64,000 nt of DNA from Archilochus colubris. Taxonomy: Eukaryota; Chordata; Aves; Apodiformes; Trochilidae. The DNA lies in contig CM041084.1 of the NCBI GenBank assembly GCA_023079485.1, positions 22,348,609 to 22,412,608 on the forward strand, given 5' to 3'. The position numbers and the translations under genes are program-made. The notes under the pieces were generated by a model. The model was not told where the DNA came from and did no database searches. It worked only from the letters and a program-made list of their open reading frames with translations. This document shows, piece by piece, positions 25,211 through 38,500 of this stretch (the stretch's first letter is position 1; each line of letters starts with the position of its first letter).

Positions 25211-27889
25211 GTTATATCTCCCAAAGTAAAACCAGATTGCACTATTTAGCTATCTCCTTTGCAAGCCTGACTTCTCTCTTTCAGGCTGCCTGAAAAAGAA
25301 AAAAATGTCCTTTCAATGTTTTCTCTAGAACTTAAGATATTTTTAATGTCTTTCAGGTGTGGGTAATTTTCCTGTGATACTCTGTTTCCTATAGAAGATG
25401 AAGTTTATTATTATTATGGGTTGTTACAAATGCAGCAAAGGCATTTCCAAGTTTGTAATACCAGTTGATGATGGGCTTGTGCATCTAACCTCTTAATTAC
25501 TTTGAAAGTTCAGAAACTGTTGTGCAGCACTCCTCAGCCTTTTTTCCAGAGCCAGAGTTTGTCAGAGGTGCTGTGGTTGCCATGACCTGTTTAGATGAAG
25601 ATGCCAAGTGTTAACGTAGGATCACAGAGCCAAGAAAAATGATGAGGTTCAGTGTTTGTCAGCACTCCCTGTTCTACCCTTGGAGGGGAGGTTGGGTAAG
25701 GTTCTGGAGAGAACAGTGGTAGCTTTATTTTTGGTGGAGAGATGCTGTTATATAAATAATGCAATCTCAAAGGTACGTGTGCATTTGAAAATAATTGTGT
25801 GTGCTGGATCTTTAGCACCAGTAGCTAGAGTTCTGAGAGAGCTTATTTAATAGGATGAATCAGAGCTCTAATGTTTTGTTTGTCTGAAAGAACAACCTAG
25901 ATAGAATCTGTCTTTGTAAAACTGCCCAGCTGTTTTCTTGACTCTGAGCATTACTCATTTGGCTGAACACTTGTTTCACTGACCTTTTTGCTTGTAGTAG
26001 ACCCTAGGCAAGATCCTGGAGTGCCTGGGCAAATACTCTGCTTTTACTAACATGAGCAGTGGCTTTCAGGTATCCCAGAAAAGGCTGTCAGGCCCCAACC
26101 CACCCTTGGCTACTGTGTGCTCAGAACCACCTTTTTGTGCCTCTGATATATACCAGTTGTGGTTGTGAATGTGTGGAATAAAAGAAAAATATGAAATCTT
26201 GAATGTCTTGTTTTCCCCACTGTTGTAAGTGGCTGGAAAAACACTGTTACTCCAGACTTACTAGCTCGTGAAATGACATGGTGGGATGTCAGCAGAAGCC
26301 CTTTCTCTGTTCTGCAAAGGAGATATTGAGCTGTAAATTGCACATGCAAATATTAAATATGTAGCCTTCTATTGTAGTGTGTGTGCATACTGTGTCCTCA
26401 TGTCTGCCAGCTATGTTGTGTTGCAACCAAAGAAATGGTGTGATTAATGTGTAATACGGATATAAACACTGACATCCATATTGGTGGCTGGCATGCTGTA
26501 AATGGATAGTATATCCAGCTAACAGCACATTGAATTAATAACTTGTTTTCCTGATTTTACTTAGAGAATTGATATAGAGCATTTAGTAATAATGATTTGC
26601 ACTGGAATAAATGTTGTATTACAAAAGTGCAATTGGAAATTAGAACATTCACTAAGCTTTTTATTGGACTGCCTTCTTAAAATACTGCCTGCAGTGGGTT
26701 TGATGTGAAAATGAAAGTTGTTTCGTATTAATATATCCTAGAAAAACTATTTCAAGAGTGGTCTGTGGAGAAAATTTGAGACGTTTTAAAGGACAGTGTT
26801 TATTTCATAATATGTAAAAATATTTTAGATGTTATTAATACTAATTGGTCAAATATTTGGTCTTGTGGACAGTATTTTGTTTGCTAAAATTTATTTAGTA
26901 AATGGCAAATTTATTTAAAGGCTATATGTCAGTAAAAAAGCTTATTTTTCTTCCTCAATTCTCAGTTATTTTATATAAACTGTTAAAGTGTTCAGAATGC
27001 CTTTTGTTTAAGGGTTTGCAGTGTGTCATCCTCAGCTTCTTTGTAGCTACCAGGAGATGGCTTAATGTATTAATTTTGATGCATAAATGTGGAAAATCTC
27101 CAGGTGTTTTTTATGAGCAGTTTCTTTGTTGCTTGTATTTTGTAGCCACAAATGAAGTTTAGCATTCCTTACAAAAAAGAGTGAAGTTTAGTGTTACTGC
27201 TTTTCCCTCCTCTACCCCAGAAGGATAATGGAAAACCAGATGTCCATAATTTCTAACCTAGGGGTGAACTATAAGGTAGTTTTCTGTGCCAGTTGACAGT
27301 TTTTTCTACCCTTCTGCATCCCTTAAGCCCAGGCTGTCTGATGGCTGTTGTCACCTGTATGTTTTGAACTCTTAAGTCTTGCAGATAAAGAAGGTTCATA
27401 CACATGGTGCTGAGCTTTACTCAGTGTGATGCAATACTGCAGTTTCTTTTTCCAAATGAAATGAGGAAATTGATGTTGGGCTTGGTTTAGGATAAAACTC
27501 TTATATCCCTGCTGTACTTTAAACCCCAGAGTCTTAGCTTTCGAGGTCTCCAGAGCCTGGTTGCATCCATCCATCTTGGTTTTCCTTGCCAAAAGTGTTC
27601 TTTGCTTTCTTTTTTTGAACTTTTTGGCATTTTGCCTTCTCTGCTTGTGTCCCTTGAGCTTTACCTCAGTAAACATCTGCTAAAATTGCCTCAGCCTTTT
27701 TTATTCTATCCTACTATTTTTGGCTGGTTTTAGTGCCACCCCTCTCTCCATATGTTTGATTCTACGTGACACAGAGTAACGCAGACCACTCTTGTCACAT
27801 GTCAGTCCATTTAATTAAACAAATGTCCCCAGCTTGTTCTGGGGTTCCTGTAGCAAGCTGTATCAAATGGCGGGGGTTTCTGAGCAGGA
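25211..27889. other. Intron sequence, no gene recognised
   Basis: Unique sequence. A Lys/Arg-rich 117-codon minus frame (27323-27676) is composition-driven, without a domain or splice context. Confidence 0.65.
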
Positions 27890-28135
27890 GACAGGATTAA
27901 TTAGCTCCTTAAATCAATGATTTGGAAGGTGAGTGTCAGGTCTTTGTAAAACTGGTATCTGGCCTGTGCACGAGAACAGCTGAATCCACTGGGATGCCAG
28001 CCATTTGGGTGGGTAAAATGTAAGGAGAGGGATTTGGCTGCACCAGCTGCGCGTCGGGAAGCAGCTGGAGCGCTGCCGGGGAGTGGTTGGCAGAGCCGAG
28101 CAGTGACAGGGGGGCTCTGGAGTCAGATAGGAAAA
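27890..28135. promoter_or_regulatory. GC-rich, CpG-containing island-like patch with homeodomain words
   Basis: The block begins with aggattaattagctcc and atcaatgatt, then becomes GC-rich near 28045-28115 (ctgcgcgtcgggaagcagc, gagcgctgccgggg). This is the densest CpG cluster that I see in the window. It is too small for a standard CpG island. A distal element or a minor alternative promoter of CDK14 is possible but unproven. Confidence 0.25.
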
Positions 28136-31100
28136 TATAAACACTTGCCCAGCTGAAATGATTAGAGGAAGTATTTCTATACCTCCATTATTAACTGATT
28201 ATGAAAAATGGAGCTAATGTTTTAACCACAAGCTCTGATGTGACAAATAGACTCGTGAAGAAAGTGGCTTATTTGAGACTGCAGTGAAATCTGTGGATTG
28301 GAAGAAGGTTTGATGTTTGGTGGAAGGACATGGGATTGTCATTGAAACAGGGCATTGGAAAGTGTTCTGTCTATGCTCTTAGGCAACTGAACTAACTTAA
28401 GCTTTATGCAAGTAGGTAGCACGGTGGAAAAGCATTTTAGAGCATTTTACCTCTTTATATGGTTGTGACAACCTTTAAAGCATTATGATTTACAATAGGT
28501 TTAACTGGAAAAAAAACTGAAGGGGAAAGAAAATACCTTCCTGCTGAAGTTTTACACCAAACTGCTAACCTCTTCAGTATTGAAGCAGGTTTTGACAGTA
28601 GAAGTAATTTTCAACAGATGTTTTCTTAACTCAGTAATTAGTTTATTTAGAGAGTGGAAGCTAGGTGGAAGCTGAAAATCAGGATGCTTTGTTCTCCTCT
28701 CCAGTGTATCTGCAAAACTGAGCCTGAAGCAATGAGATGTACCAGTTCTCTGATCATGAAAAAATAGCAATGAGAAATCTTCCTGATTTATAGTACCTTC
28801 AGACAATAATGTATCTGTTAAAAGATAATATTTTTGGTGTGTTTTTCTTGTCTACCATTTCAATTGGGTTTTTTTACTCAAAAAATTTTAAATAATTACC
28901 TGAATATATTTTGGTTCCAGTTTCCTTTTAAATTCTACTTAAGACAAATCATATGGGAAAAAAAAATGTCTTTTACTTACCCAGACCAATTACATGTTTC
29001 TTAATACTGAAATGTAAATTGAGAATTTGAATACATATGAAATTTCTGAAGCTTAACATAGTCCATTTGTTTGCAAGAAATTAGAAGTTTAATACAACTA
29101 GTTATCTGAAAACAGATCTTTTTATGATTAGCAACTGATAATATGTAATGATTTAAGGAAAACAACTCCATGCAAATTGTTATAAGCTTTAAAATTAGTT
29201 TTCAGTTTGACTAAAATTGATGATTAAAGTTTATTTTGAATGGAAATAATATGTAGGAGAAAAATCTGTATTTGTCGGTGGCTTTCCTTCTGAAGGCAAA
29301 AAATTGTGTCAGGAGTTGCCCATAGAAATCCAGATGTAGAGATTGTGGGGTTAAATCTTAAATCTTAACAATATGCTCTAAATAAAGGTGTAATGGGGGA
29401 ACCACAGCTCATCTAAGGAGCCAACATCTGATGTGTCTGAGAACAGGTAATAGCACACAGTAAAGAAAACAGTTGTAATTATATTCATTCAGTGCTGCCA
29501 TTTCTCAACAAAGTCATGTACTTATTGCACATTGTTTTCCCATGATGACCATTTTTGCTTCTTATTTAACAGTGTCTGATGCAACTTTCTGTTTGTGTAA
29601 AAACAAGAAACCTTCGTGAATCAAAACAATTTAAAAAATTAACTCAAAACTAAATTGAAAAAAACCCTAAGAACCAAGTCTACTGTGCAGGTTGTATAAA
29701 ATGTACTGATAAGTGAAGTCATGACTTGTACAGTTGCAAGGGAGGTGAAACAAAGCCTGGAGTCATGTGCAATGACTTTCCTATTTGTCTTCTGAAACCT
29801 CATTACACTTCCTCTATCTATTGCCTGTATTAATCCTGGTCCACTAATGCTAATTCTTGGAGTCTAAATGCAATTTATTTCTGCTTTTTTGACTGTCATC
29901 ATGAAGATATCATTTCTACCCATATCAGTCAGTGATGTTGTTTGTGGCCTTTCATTTCCAGTTGCTATTCCTCAAGGCTAAGTTAATTTTTTGTGAATTA
30001 AATCCAAGCAATGTTGATGTTCTAGTCAAAATTTTGAGAGAAAGAGCCATGTTAGCTCCCCTGAGAGCAGAGAGAAAAAAGATTGTTGTTTTTTTTTTTT
30101 TTTTTTCTTTCTAATATGTTTACCTTGAAATATGGTAAAGGCTAAGAGTTAAAGTTGTGATTGTTCAGTGTAGGCTTGTAAGAGTTATGCACAGTAGGCC
30201 CTACTTAAACCGTGTCAACCCTAAGCCTTCTCAACCCTATTACCTTCTACTTCAGAAGTAGTTTAGGTAATGCACTGTCAGTGCAAAATGTGCTCAAATA
30301 TTTTTGAGAAATCCTCAGTTAGGTCAGTGAGCCCAAGTAAGGGTGTGGGGTTGTGTGGAACTGCAACAGTGTGCACCTCTGAGCTGGCTGGGTGGATGGT
30401 GGTGTGTAAGAAGAAATGTGTATGTGTATAGGTGTGTACAGTTATATATGCATATGCATGTTTTCTAGTTGAAAACAAATGAAACAAAAATCCACTTTAT
30501 ATAAAATGTATTTTAAGAATGCCTACAAGGAGTCAAATGATGGTGGAGATGAATCCAAGCTGACCCTGCAGTACCTGTAGTGCGATGAGCAAGCAATTCT
30601 ATAATGTGATTACATTTCACATTAAGCTGAGTGAATTACAGCACTGAAGCACTGAATTACTTTTCTCTGAAGTGTGTTGTGTACTTGTGGCATGAGTCAA
30701 TTCTAGGGCTTTCCAAGTAAGTGCTTTGTGGTGATGGCTGCTTTGCAATCAATTGCTGTTTAGAACTTATTAAGAAACAAATTCTTTTTTAAAGGGAATG
30801 TTGAGATAGAGGCATATTTTAATAGACTAGTGAAATTTTGGAAGGAGGATGTGAGGGGAGTAAAGATGACATTCTTATGGTATTGTGCATAATGCCTCAT
30901 ATCTTATTTTAATACTGATTCTTGATGCTAATGTTAAACCAAGGTTTAATAGCAGACTTAAAAACATCGAGGTTTTTCTATTGACTGGAAGACAGCAAAG
31001 CAACATTGAAGGCAATGCTGTTATTGGAGTTTTCCTACCTGACAGCAGAATACAATTTGTGCAAAAGGTTAAGACTAAATCAATACATAAGATTTTGCAG

Positions 31101-31139
31101 TACTTCTAACCTCAGAACCAAGTTGCATTGAAATAATTT
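28136..31139. other. Intron sequence, no gene recognised
   Basis: Strongly AT-rich unique sequence with one poly(T) tract at 30089. Nothing else recognised. Confidence 0.65.
30089..30106. repeat. Poly(T) tract, about 18 nt
   Basis: Uninterrupted T run preceded by a purine-rich stretch (agagcagagagaaaaaagatt). Confidence 0.9.
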
Positions 31140-31310
31140 CTTTTCTTCTGTTAGAGAAAGTGCTGTGATGCCTTTGGCAAGTTATTAAACATCTGAGCCT
31201 TAATTTTCCATCTGAAGGAGAAGGAAATTATTATCTTTCTCAGTGAATATTGAAGATACATTTCTTAACACATCTTAAAGATATTCAGAACAGTACTAGG
31301 AAAGGAGGAC
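31140..31310 (-). mobile_element. MIR-like ancient SINE, minus strand
   Basis: On the plus strand it reads tttggcaagttattaaacat, ctgagccttaattttccatc, aattattatctttctcagtga and attcagaacagtactagg. This is the order of the reverse complement of a MIR (CORE-SINE) body, with many mismatches. The family is shared by amniotes and is very old, so low identity is expected. An L2 3' end is the main alternative. Confidence 0.5.
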
Positions 31311-32154
31311 GGCCCTGAGAATACAAAGATGAAGTCAGACAAAAGTTATTCACTATTGCTTTCCTTTGCTTCTGTAACACAAGGAAGTTTTATCCTGTCT
31401 AATGTGTTTGGGGTTTTTTGTTTGTTTGTTTATTGGTATGTTTTTTTTAGCCTTTTGGTCAAAAGCAAAGAAATAAACCTTTGCTAAGACTGAAGTTTGG
31501 CACGCTCATATGAAAGAGTGCTTTATTTCTGATGTTTTAAGTGTAATGGCCTTCATATGATGGTGTAAGGAAAAACTCTTCACTAGAAAATGGCTAGCAA
31601 TTCTGCTCTTAAAATATTTTATGATGGTAAAACCACATTTGGCAGTGAAAATTAACAGGCAACATTGCACCATCCTACAGTTTTTCTAACTTCTGTAGTA
31701 AAATAATGAAGGAAATCTGTTTTAATTGTATACTTCAGGAAAAAGGAGTGTAATAATTATTTTTTCATGTTAATACATTAGTTGAACTTAATGCCAATAC
31801 CCAAGGTTTGTAGGTTTTTGCTTGCATCGTAAGTGCTTGCATAATAAGTGGGTTTTTCATTTTATGCCTTTCTTTTTTCACACGTATCTTTAAAAATCTG
31901 CTGATAGGTGGCTTTTTTCTACTACCAATATACAGACTTTACAGTGCCTTGTATGGAAATGGGTTCATTCCTGTAATTGGTATTCATTTTTATGACTTTG
32001 ACTTGAGATTTTGGTTAAAGAACAGCTGTTTGATAAGGGCAAGCTTAATGTTGTTTATATTACCTGGGTTTAAAATGAAAAGCAGCAATTAAAAAATGTA
32101 AATGAATATTTCTGGAAAGTGACCCCAGGGATGCACTTGATGTGTGTTGTTTGC

Positions 32155-32600
32155 TACAGTTTGTGCAATGGAGGTGTATTATGCAGTTAAATATTCAATG
32201 ATGTCTTGCCCCCTGCCTTCTCAGAAGTTGAGCTTTAGGGGAATGCAGTTGGCAGAATAAAAATAGAGGCTGAAGTATTAATTTAGTGCAAGCAAATCTC
32301 CAACCCAAGCCCCTTGACATTTGAGATCATATCAAACAATGCACCAAGTCTGAAACCTGCACTGTCCCAGAGTTTCACAGAGACTGGTACATGCTCTCAC
32401 CTAGTAACCTCTCCTGCTCCCTGTCTTGTGAAAGAGCTTCTGTAATTTCTTCATTTGCATTGAAATGGCTCGAGAAATGGCAGCAATCAGGCCTTGCATA
32501 ATCCTTGGAATAAAGTGGCTTCAAAGGCTGTTTCATTTGTCTTATGATAGACACCTGCTAATAGCAGGGGAAAACAAGGAAGGAGAAGAAAATTAGTGTA
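32155..32600. promoter_or_regulatory. Candidate conserved non-coding block with an octamer site
   Basis: Non-repetitive sequence with a perfect octamer ATTTGCAT (32453-32460), the POU/OCT binding word, followed within a few bases by ctcgag. Also gaataaagtggcttcaaagg and cttatgatagacacctgc. The texture suggests constraint, but no alignment supports it yet. Confidence 0.22.
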
Positions 32601-34765
32601 AGTATTCAGTTGTCGGATAAAAATTTGTGTCAGACCTCTGTAAATACTACTGGCAGCTTTTGCTGGTAGACATTTTATCAGCCAGTTCTCAGTGAGCCAA
32701 CGTTAAGCTACACTTTCTGAAGATAGATTTGAATTGCTTGACCACGAATTTCCATATCTGTTTTTTAAAAAAATACAAAGCCAGTAAGTTGGCCTATCAA
32801 AAAATCATTGTGCAAATTGTTTTAGTTTTAGTGCTCGTTTGAAGCAGAAATGCACCAGCCTAGACATGAGAATGGGCTTTGAGGGATGAGATGGAGGGCA
32901 TCCTTTATTCTTTATGCTAAATAAAAATCCTAATAGTTCTGCTTGCTTTCTGTCTATATTCAAGAAGGAGTGCAAGGGCATCCCAGAGTCACTGTGACTC
33001 TGATGAGGATGGAATGGTGTGAGTGGTGTGATGTTTGCTGCATCAGTTTGCAGATGCCAGTTTTCAGGCAAGTTAACGAGGTTTTATTGTCTCAAACATT
33101 TCAATTTTTTCAAGGGGCAGTCATCATTCCAAAAAGGATATTTTTGATGCTTTGGTGTTTTTATCTAAGTTTTCTGAAACTTGGTACCTTGAGAATATTC
33201 TTAGTGAATGCATCTTGGAGACTTGTTGAAACGTAGCTAAAACTTTCCAGGATTTCATGTTGTAGAAGTACATTGCAACTCTTTATTAGGTCTGTGCTAA
33301 CCTAGCTGTGTGTATGCTGAAACCTGAGGGACTTCCATCTCAAAACGGAGTCAGACTGCTGCTGTGACATAGCCCCTCACGTTTCAGGTGCAGATCTGAA
33401 GCACCTGGAGGGTGTGAGAACAAGGATGCTATTTTTGCTCTATGTTCAGGGCTTCTAATATATGCAGAAAAATAAACCTATCAAGGAATTTGGAGGGTTC
33501 AGAAAGGTGTTGGAAAAGGGCATTGGTGTGTATACGTATGTACGGTGAGTATGGAGGGCAAAGAGCAAAACCTGTAGCAGAAGCAGTTTTAGGGAGAATG
33601 GGTAAGAATTTAGGAGTGTGGGGGAAGATAATCTGGAGCACAAGGTCTTTTTGGGAATTCAGATCTTTCTGTGGAATCCTCAGTCTCCCTGTTCTGTTTC
33701 AGCAAATAGGTATGTATCACTTTGATAGGTGCATCCTACACTCAGCTGATCCGTTTTGGGGTGGAAACTATCACTGTTGTCACTGTTTCAACTTAGGTGC
33801 AGAAATCTGTGATCCCATCTTCCTGTTAACAATATATCTGCAGATTAATCTATATGAGAGAGATCTGTATCATCAAGTGTTTTAGGGGAAAATGCAATTT
33901 TGCATACAATGGATTTGAACCAAAATGCACTCTTAAAATTTACCTTTAGCTGTGAAGACTGTTTCTTGCATTTTACTTATTTTTTTATACTGAGGTTTCT
34001 GTTATGCCAGTCGTGACATCTTAATCATGGGTCTCATAACCTTTGTTCTTGTTCTGAAATGTTTAGAATTTGGCATTTATGTAACAATTTTCTTAGCATT
34101 TCTAAAGTAACTGAGAGATGAGATAAATGTGTGTACTGAAAACCTACTTAAATTTGTATTGGAAATGTTGAATGTGCCTTGCAAACTATTATAAAAGAAT
34201 AATTTTTTATTTTCCTTTTTTTCAATTGACCAAGTAGGGGAACAGGACCCAGGGGGGCTTGACACACGAATTCGTCTTATGTTGCTGATACTGGCCTCCA
34301 GAGAAATTGGGAAAGATGGTATCCTTCTTCCCAGAGTTGTGAAAAATGTGATTAAAACCAATTAGCCATCTGTGAATGTATTGTAATAGGTGGTTTGTGC
34401 TGTCATGGGCAGTGAAAGAAGAGCCAGCCTTTTGTGTGCTTATCTCTCAATGTACTGGTTCCACTGAAGTTAATGAGTCTCCCCAGAAATATAAACACAT
34501 CAGGTATAAGTGTAGAGTGTGAGATGTATATTTTTATTGTAACATTTCAAATAGAAACTGTTTATTTGTGAGGTGTCAAATCTGTGCTTGGCATATGAAA
34601 TACAGAGGCAGCTATAAGATATTTTAAAATAATCTTATGTCTGTTTTTTTTATATCACTGTGGCTTCAGTGGAATCTTAGAATTATTCTTGTCTGAATTT
34701 TTATTGCCTTAGTAATCATATCTGCTATTACTCAATCTTTTTACATTTAAAGTATTTCCACAAAC

Positions 34766-34784
34766 TTTTTTTTTTTTTTTTTTT
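34766..34784. repeat. Poly(T) tract, about 19 nt
   Basis: Uninterrupted T run in AT-rich intron sequence. Nothing else is recognised around it. Confidence 0.9.
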
Positions 34785-35236
34785 GAGGACAACTACATAT
34801 CCTAATAGACATATGAGCCCTTAATATTGTAAGCTTTAAAAGCATTGCAGGATTTTTGTCAGTCATTTTTTGTCAAAACTGTGTCAGGCAGCAGCCATAA
34901 TGTTATGCTGGAGTACCTCACGCATCTGTATTTTCTCAAAGACATCCAATGCTCTTGGGAATCATACCTCAAAAGAGTTGTTCTGCAGCATTTACATTTC
35001 TGAGGCTTTCAAACCTTTCCTCAGTGAAACTTTAAATTGCACTTTGTCCTTGAAACGCTCTAGGGGGAAATACAATTTATATGTTTTGATGCTTCTCCTG
35101 TTCAAGACCTCTTTTTCCACTTATTATTCTTAACTAAGTGTAGTATTGTTTTTAATCATTCAACATTTCTTTTGCTCCTGTTTCTGTAAAAGTTTCTGGA
35201 AACGAAGCATTTTATCCAAGAAAATGGGGATCTCTG

Positions 35237-35515
35237 CATAGAATCATAGAATATTTCAAATTGGAAGTGACCCTTAATGATCACAGAGTCCAGCTCTCTG
35301 CTCCTCCCAAGACTACCTAAAACTAACCATGTGAGTAATATCATTGTCCAGGTGCTCCTTGAGCTCTGACAGCCTTGAGGCCATGACCACTTCCACAGGG
35401 AGTGGTTGACCACTTCCAGTGGTTGACCACCCTCTCAGTGAAGAACCCAATGTCCAATCTGAAGTTCCCCTGACACAGCTTTATACCATTTCCTTGCCCC
35501 TGTCACTGGCCATTT
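35237..35515 (-). mobile_element. CR1 LINE 3' fragment of a second subfamily
   Basis: Two tail units (rev-comp of ATTCTATG, 35237-35252) are followed by the CR1 3' consensus-like series: aaattggaagtgaccctt, agtccagctc, ccatgaccacttccacaggg, accaccctctcagtgaagaac and cccctgacacagctt. The wording of this 3' end differs from the 7.0 and 39.3 kb copies, so it belongs to a different and probably older subfamily. An internal 17 bp-period duplication (35401-35430) disrupts it. The far end is uncertain. It lies antisense to CDK14. Confidence 0.85.
35401..35430. repeat. 13 bp repeat, period 17, inside a CR1
   Basis: agtggttgaccac occurs at 35401-35413 and 35418-35430 within the 35.2 kb CR1. It is a local duplication that arose in or after that insertion. 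Confidence 0.9.
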
Positions 35516-38500
35516 AGGCTGGTGTGTACACTGGATTGTTCTTCCTTTGGGTGACACCTCAAAATCTGAGTAAAGAATTCCTAATTTTACGTGGGAGGCA
35601 TATTCTTGTTCACTGGCATTAAGTGAGGCCAGCACAGCCTGGCTGAAGGTGGAATGCTTTAGCTGTATAACAGGCAATGTTTCTCTCATAGCATGAGAAA
35701 AAACAATTATATAAATTTACAGCAATTGTACTGTGCAGATTATGAACTAACATTATGTTTCATAGAAGAAAAAGATATCTGAGAGCACATAACTAAACTG
35801 ATGAGTACATATCTTGCTACAAGTTTCCTCTTGGTTGTTTCTTTTTAATGGCATCACTACGGTTTTCTTGGTTCTCCTCTTACAACTTCTGAAACTCCTT
35901 CACTAAAATAGAAGACAAAGAAGGGTGGGGTTTCCTGCCCCCTTTCACTTGATGTGGCCAGATTTGCCATGGATGCTTATCTCACTTCTCTGACTGTAAA
36001 GAGTTTAGTACAGTGGAGTTCTATTTTAATGACTAGGCTGCTAGTCATAAAATTTTATTTTAAAATTTTAATTAAGAAGACATCTTACTAATTGGAAAAC
36101 TAACAGAACAATCAAGCATCAGTGCATCTGCCTCATAAGAGAAGTTTAACATACACATCGTGAAGAAATGCTGTTCACTGCTGCATAATTTTGTCCATGA
36201 ACCACATAGCTCATGCTGGCTCATTTTTTGAGAGTTTATTTGTTCCTTCCTAGAAAAGAATGTAAGATTTTTCTTAAGAAAATATCTGAAACAATACATG
36301 ATTATAATTTTAGCTGCATGCAGATAGTCATGAGACCTCTTAGATTATGAGGATGACTGATTTAAAGGGGCTTGGCTTTGTTTTGTGGTACATTAATGAA
36401 TTTTTTTCATAGTAATCATCTGCTAAATCAGTCAGAAGTTAAATATAGTACCAGCTTTCTTTTCCCCCCACAGAAGAATTTGCAAGTGGGGTTAGTCTTG
36501 TGAGAGTTCTGAAGAAGGAAGTGTGTGTCTGAGCACCGAGACAACCATGCTTCAGGAGAAATGCAAGATGGTTGGGTACATGCAGCTGTTAGATACCTTC
36601 TGGGATGGCAAAAAATAGTGGTGTATGGTGGTTTTGATGTGTGATTAATAACTTGTACAAGTGGGGTTTTTTTGGTGTTTGGAATCAAACACTCTCCCCT
36701 ACCCCCCTCCACACACACACACATATTTCCCCATCCCAAATACTACAGAGGATTCTCATGCAAAACTGTAAATGCTCAGGTATTTTTGTATACTTTCTGG
36801 CTTAAAACATTTTGTGCTCCAAATCCTGTAGCAGAGATTTAAGTGGAGGAAGATATCCATTCTTGTCAGTTCTATGGAATTATATACTTGTTCTGTCATA
36901 AGCCTTAGTTTCTTCTCTTTTCTCATGTGCTAGACATTCTTTGACCTGATGAAAGATAGATAGAAGATAGATTAATAAATGTATTTTTCCATGCCATTTA
37001 ACCACGAAAAGTTTAATTTGCTTTTGTTGTTAGACTGAAACAGTGTATTTCCTTTAAACTTCCAAATAAAATTTTAAGAAATTACTGAATTTCTGAAACA
37101 AGATAATGAAATTTATGTATCTGAAATTAATATTTTGCTCCTTTTTTAAATTATTAAAATCTTTAAGGCTTCACAAATTTTCTTGATAGACTTCATATTT
37201 GCTCTTGAGCTGAATAGGACAAATCTGTTGTATCAATCCATTCCAGCCCTCTGTATGCTCCATCATATGAAAATCCATGTTCACAAGAAAATAATTTACT
37301 TCACAGGAAAGTGTCTCCAGTGATTATGGAGAGTATACATTAATGGGTTCCAGCTCCTGAGATGCTGTGAGAGGTGGCTGGAGGAGAAAAAAACCATTTT
37401 GGTGGAATTTCCTGTACTGGTGGGTGCTCTGTGAACATGTAAGCTGCAGTGGCTGTGCTGCCACTAGCTGTATGTATTTTGTAGAGGTAGTTTTTATAGT
37501 ACAAGGAAGAGGTTTTTTTTTTCTCTTGTCCTTTCTGAAGTTTCCTGTCTTCAGCAGCTCACTTCTGCTGAGATGCTTTCTATTTCTCGCCTAATATGCC
37601 CTGGGAAAACAGATAAGCTGCTCAACATGCATTAAAGCTTTATCAGCTTCTGGACTGAAGTGCCCTTCAGTGAGAATGCCCAGGTGAATGCAGCCCTCTT
37701 GTCTGAATTGCTGAGATAAAATGGGACAAGAAAAGCAGTCTGCAAGGGGCTAGTGACCCAGACAGTAAAGGGCTTTATAGGTCAAAACCAATACTTCATA
37801 TTTAACCAAAGAGCAGATAAATATTAGTGCAATACCTGTAGTTCTGGTGTTTGTTTTCTGTGAGCACTTGAGTCAGCATTGCATCAGGTAGAGGTTTGAC
37901 ATGATTTTTTGGTGTACATAATTCTATACAAATTCAGTTAGTAAAGAACACGAGCATGGGTGATTGCAGTGAAACTCTTGTCCATTAGGCAGTGCAATCT
38001 TCTACACAAAAACAGCTGGAAGGAGGGGAGATGATTGTCATAGCTGCTTCTCATATTTGATCATAAGAATGAATAATGTTCCTAAATCAGGTACTACTTG
38101 ACTGTTTATTTTTTTGTCAGCAGCTTCTTTAAGTTCATAACACTCTACCGCCTTAGTGTTTCTCTACCATCAGATTTTCCTATCACTGTGATTTGCTTAT
38201 ACATTTGTCACACGGGTTGCAAATGCCATGTAGAACAGGTAAAATTTCCCTTTTTGAGACTTCAAGGGGAATGGCAAATAACCCTCCTTGTAGAAGGCAA
38301 AGACGTGGAAGAAGCATGAAAAATTGGAACATGGAAAAAAGGTACTGTGTAGTTGAACTCCCAAAGTGGCCCAATCATTTTTCAGTATAGTCTATTTGGA
38401 TGATAAGCAATAGTGGCATTTCCCACTGATACGTACAAAGTGATGCATGTGAAGAACTTAACTGCAGCTATGCTTGTGTAATGGTGAGTCTAAACAAATT

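Larger units (their letters stand above)
31311..35236. other. Intron sequence outside the candidate block at 32.2-32.6 kb
   Basis: Unique sequence with one poly(T) tract at 34766. The longest frame (147 codons, plus, 33442-33885) matches no family. Confidence 0.65.

Noticed and set aside
27323..27676. 117-codon Lys/Arg-rich minus frame
   Set aside because: Basic composition comes from T-rich sequence read on the other strand. No ribosomal or histone match.
33442..33885. 147-codon plus frame, longest after the CR1 frame
   Set aside because: No recognisable family, no plausible exon boundaries, and mixed residues without domain pattern.
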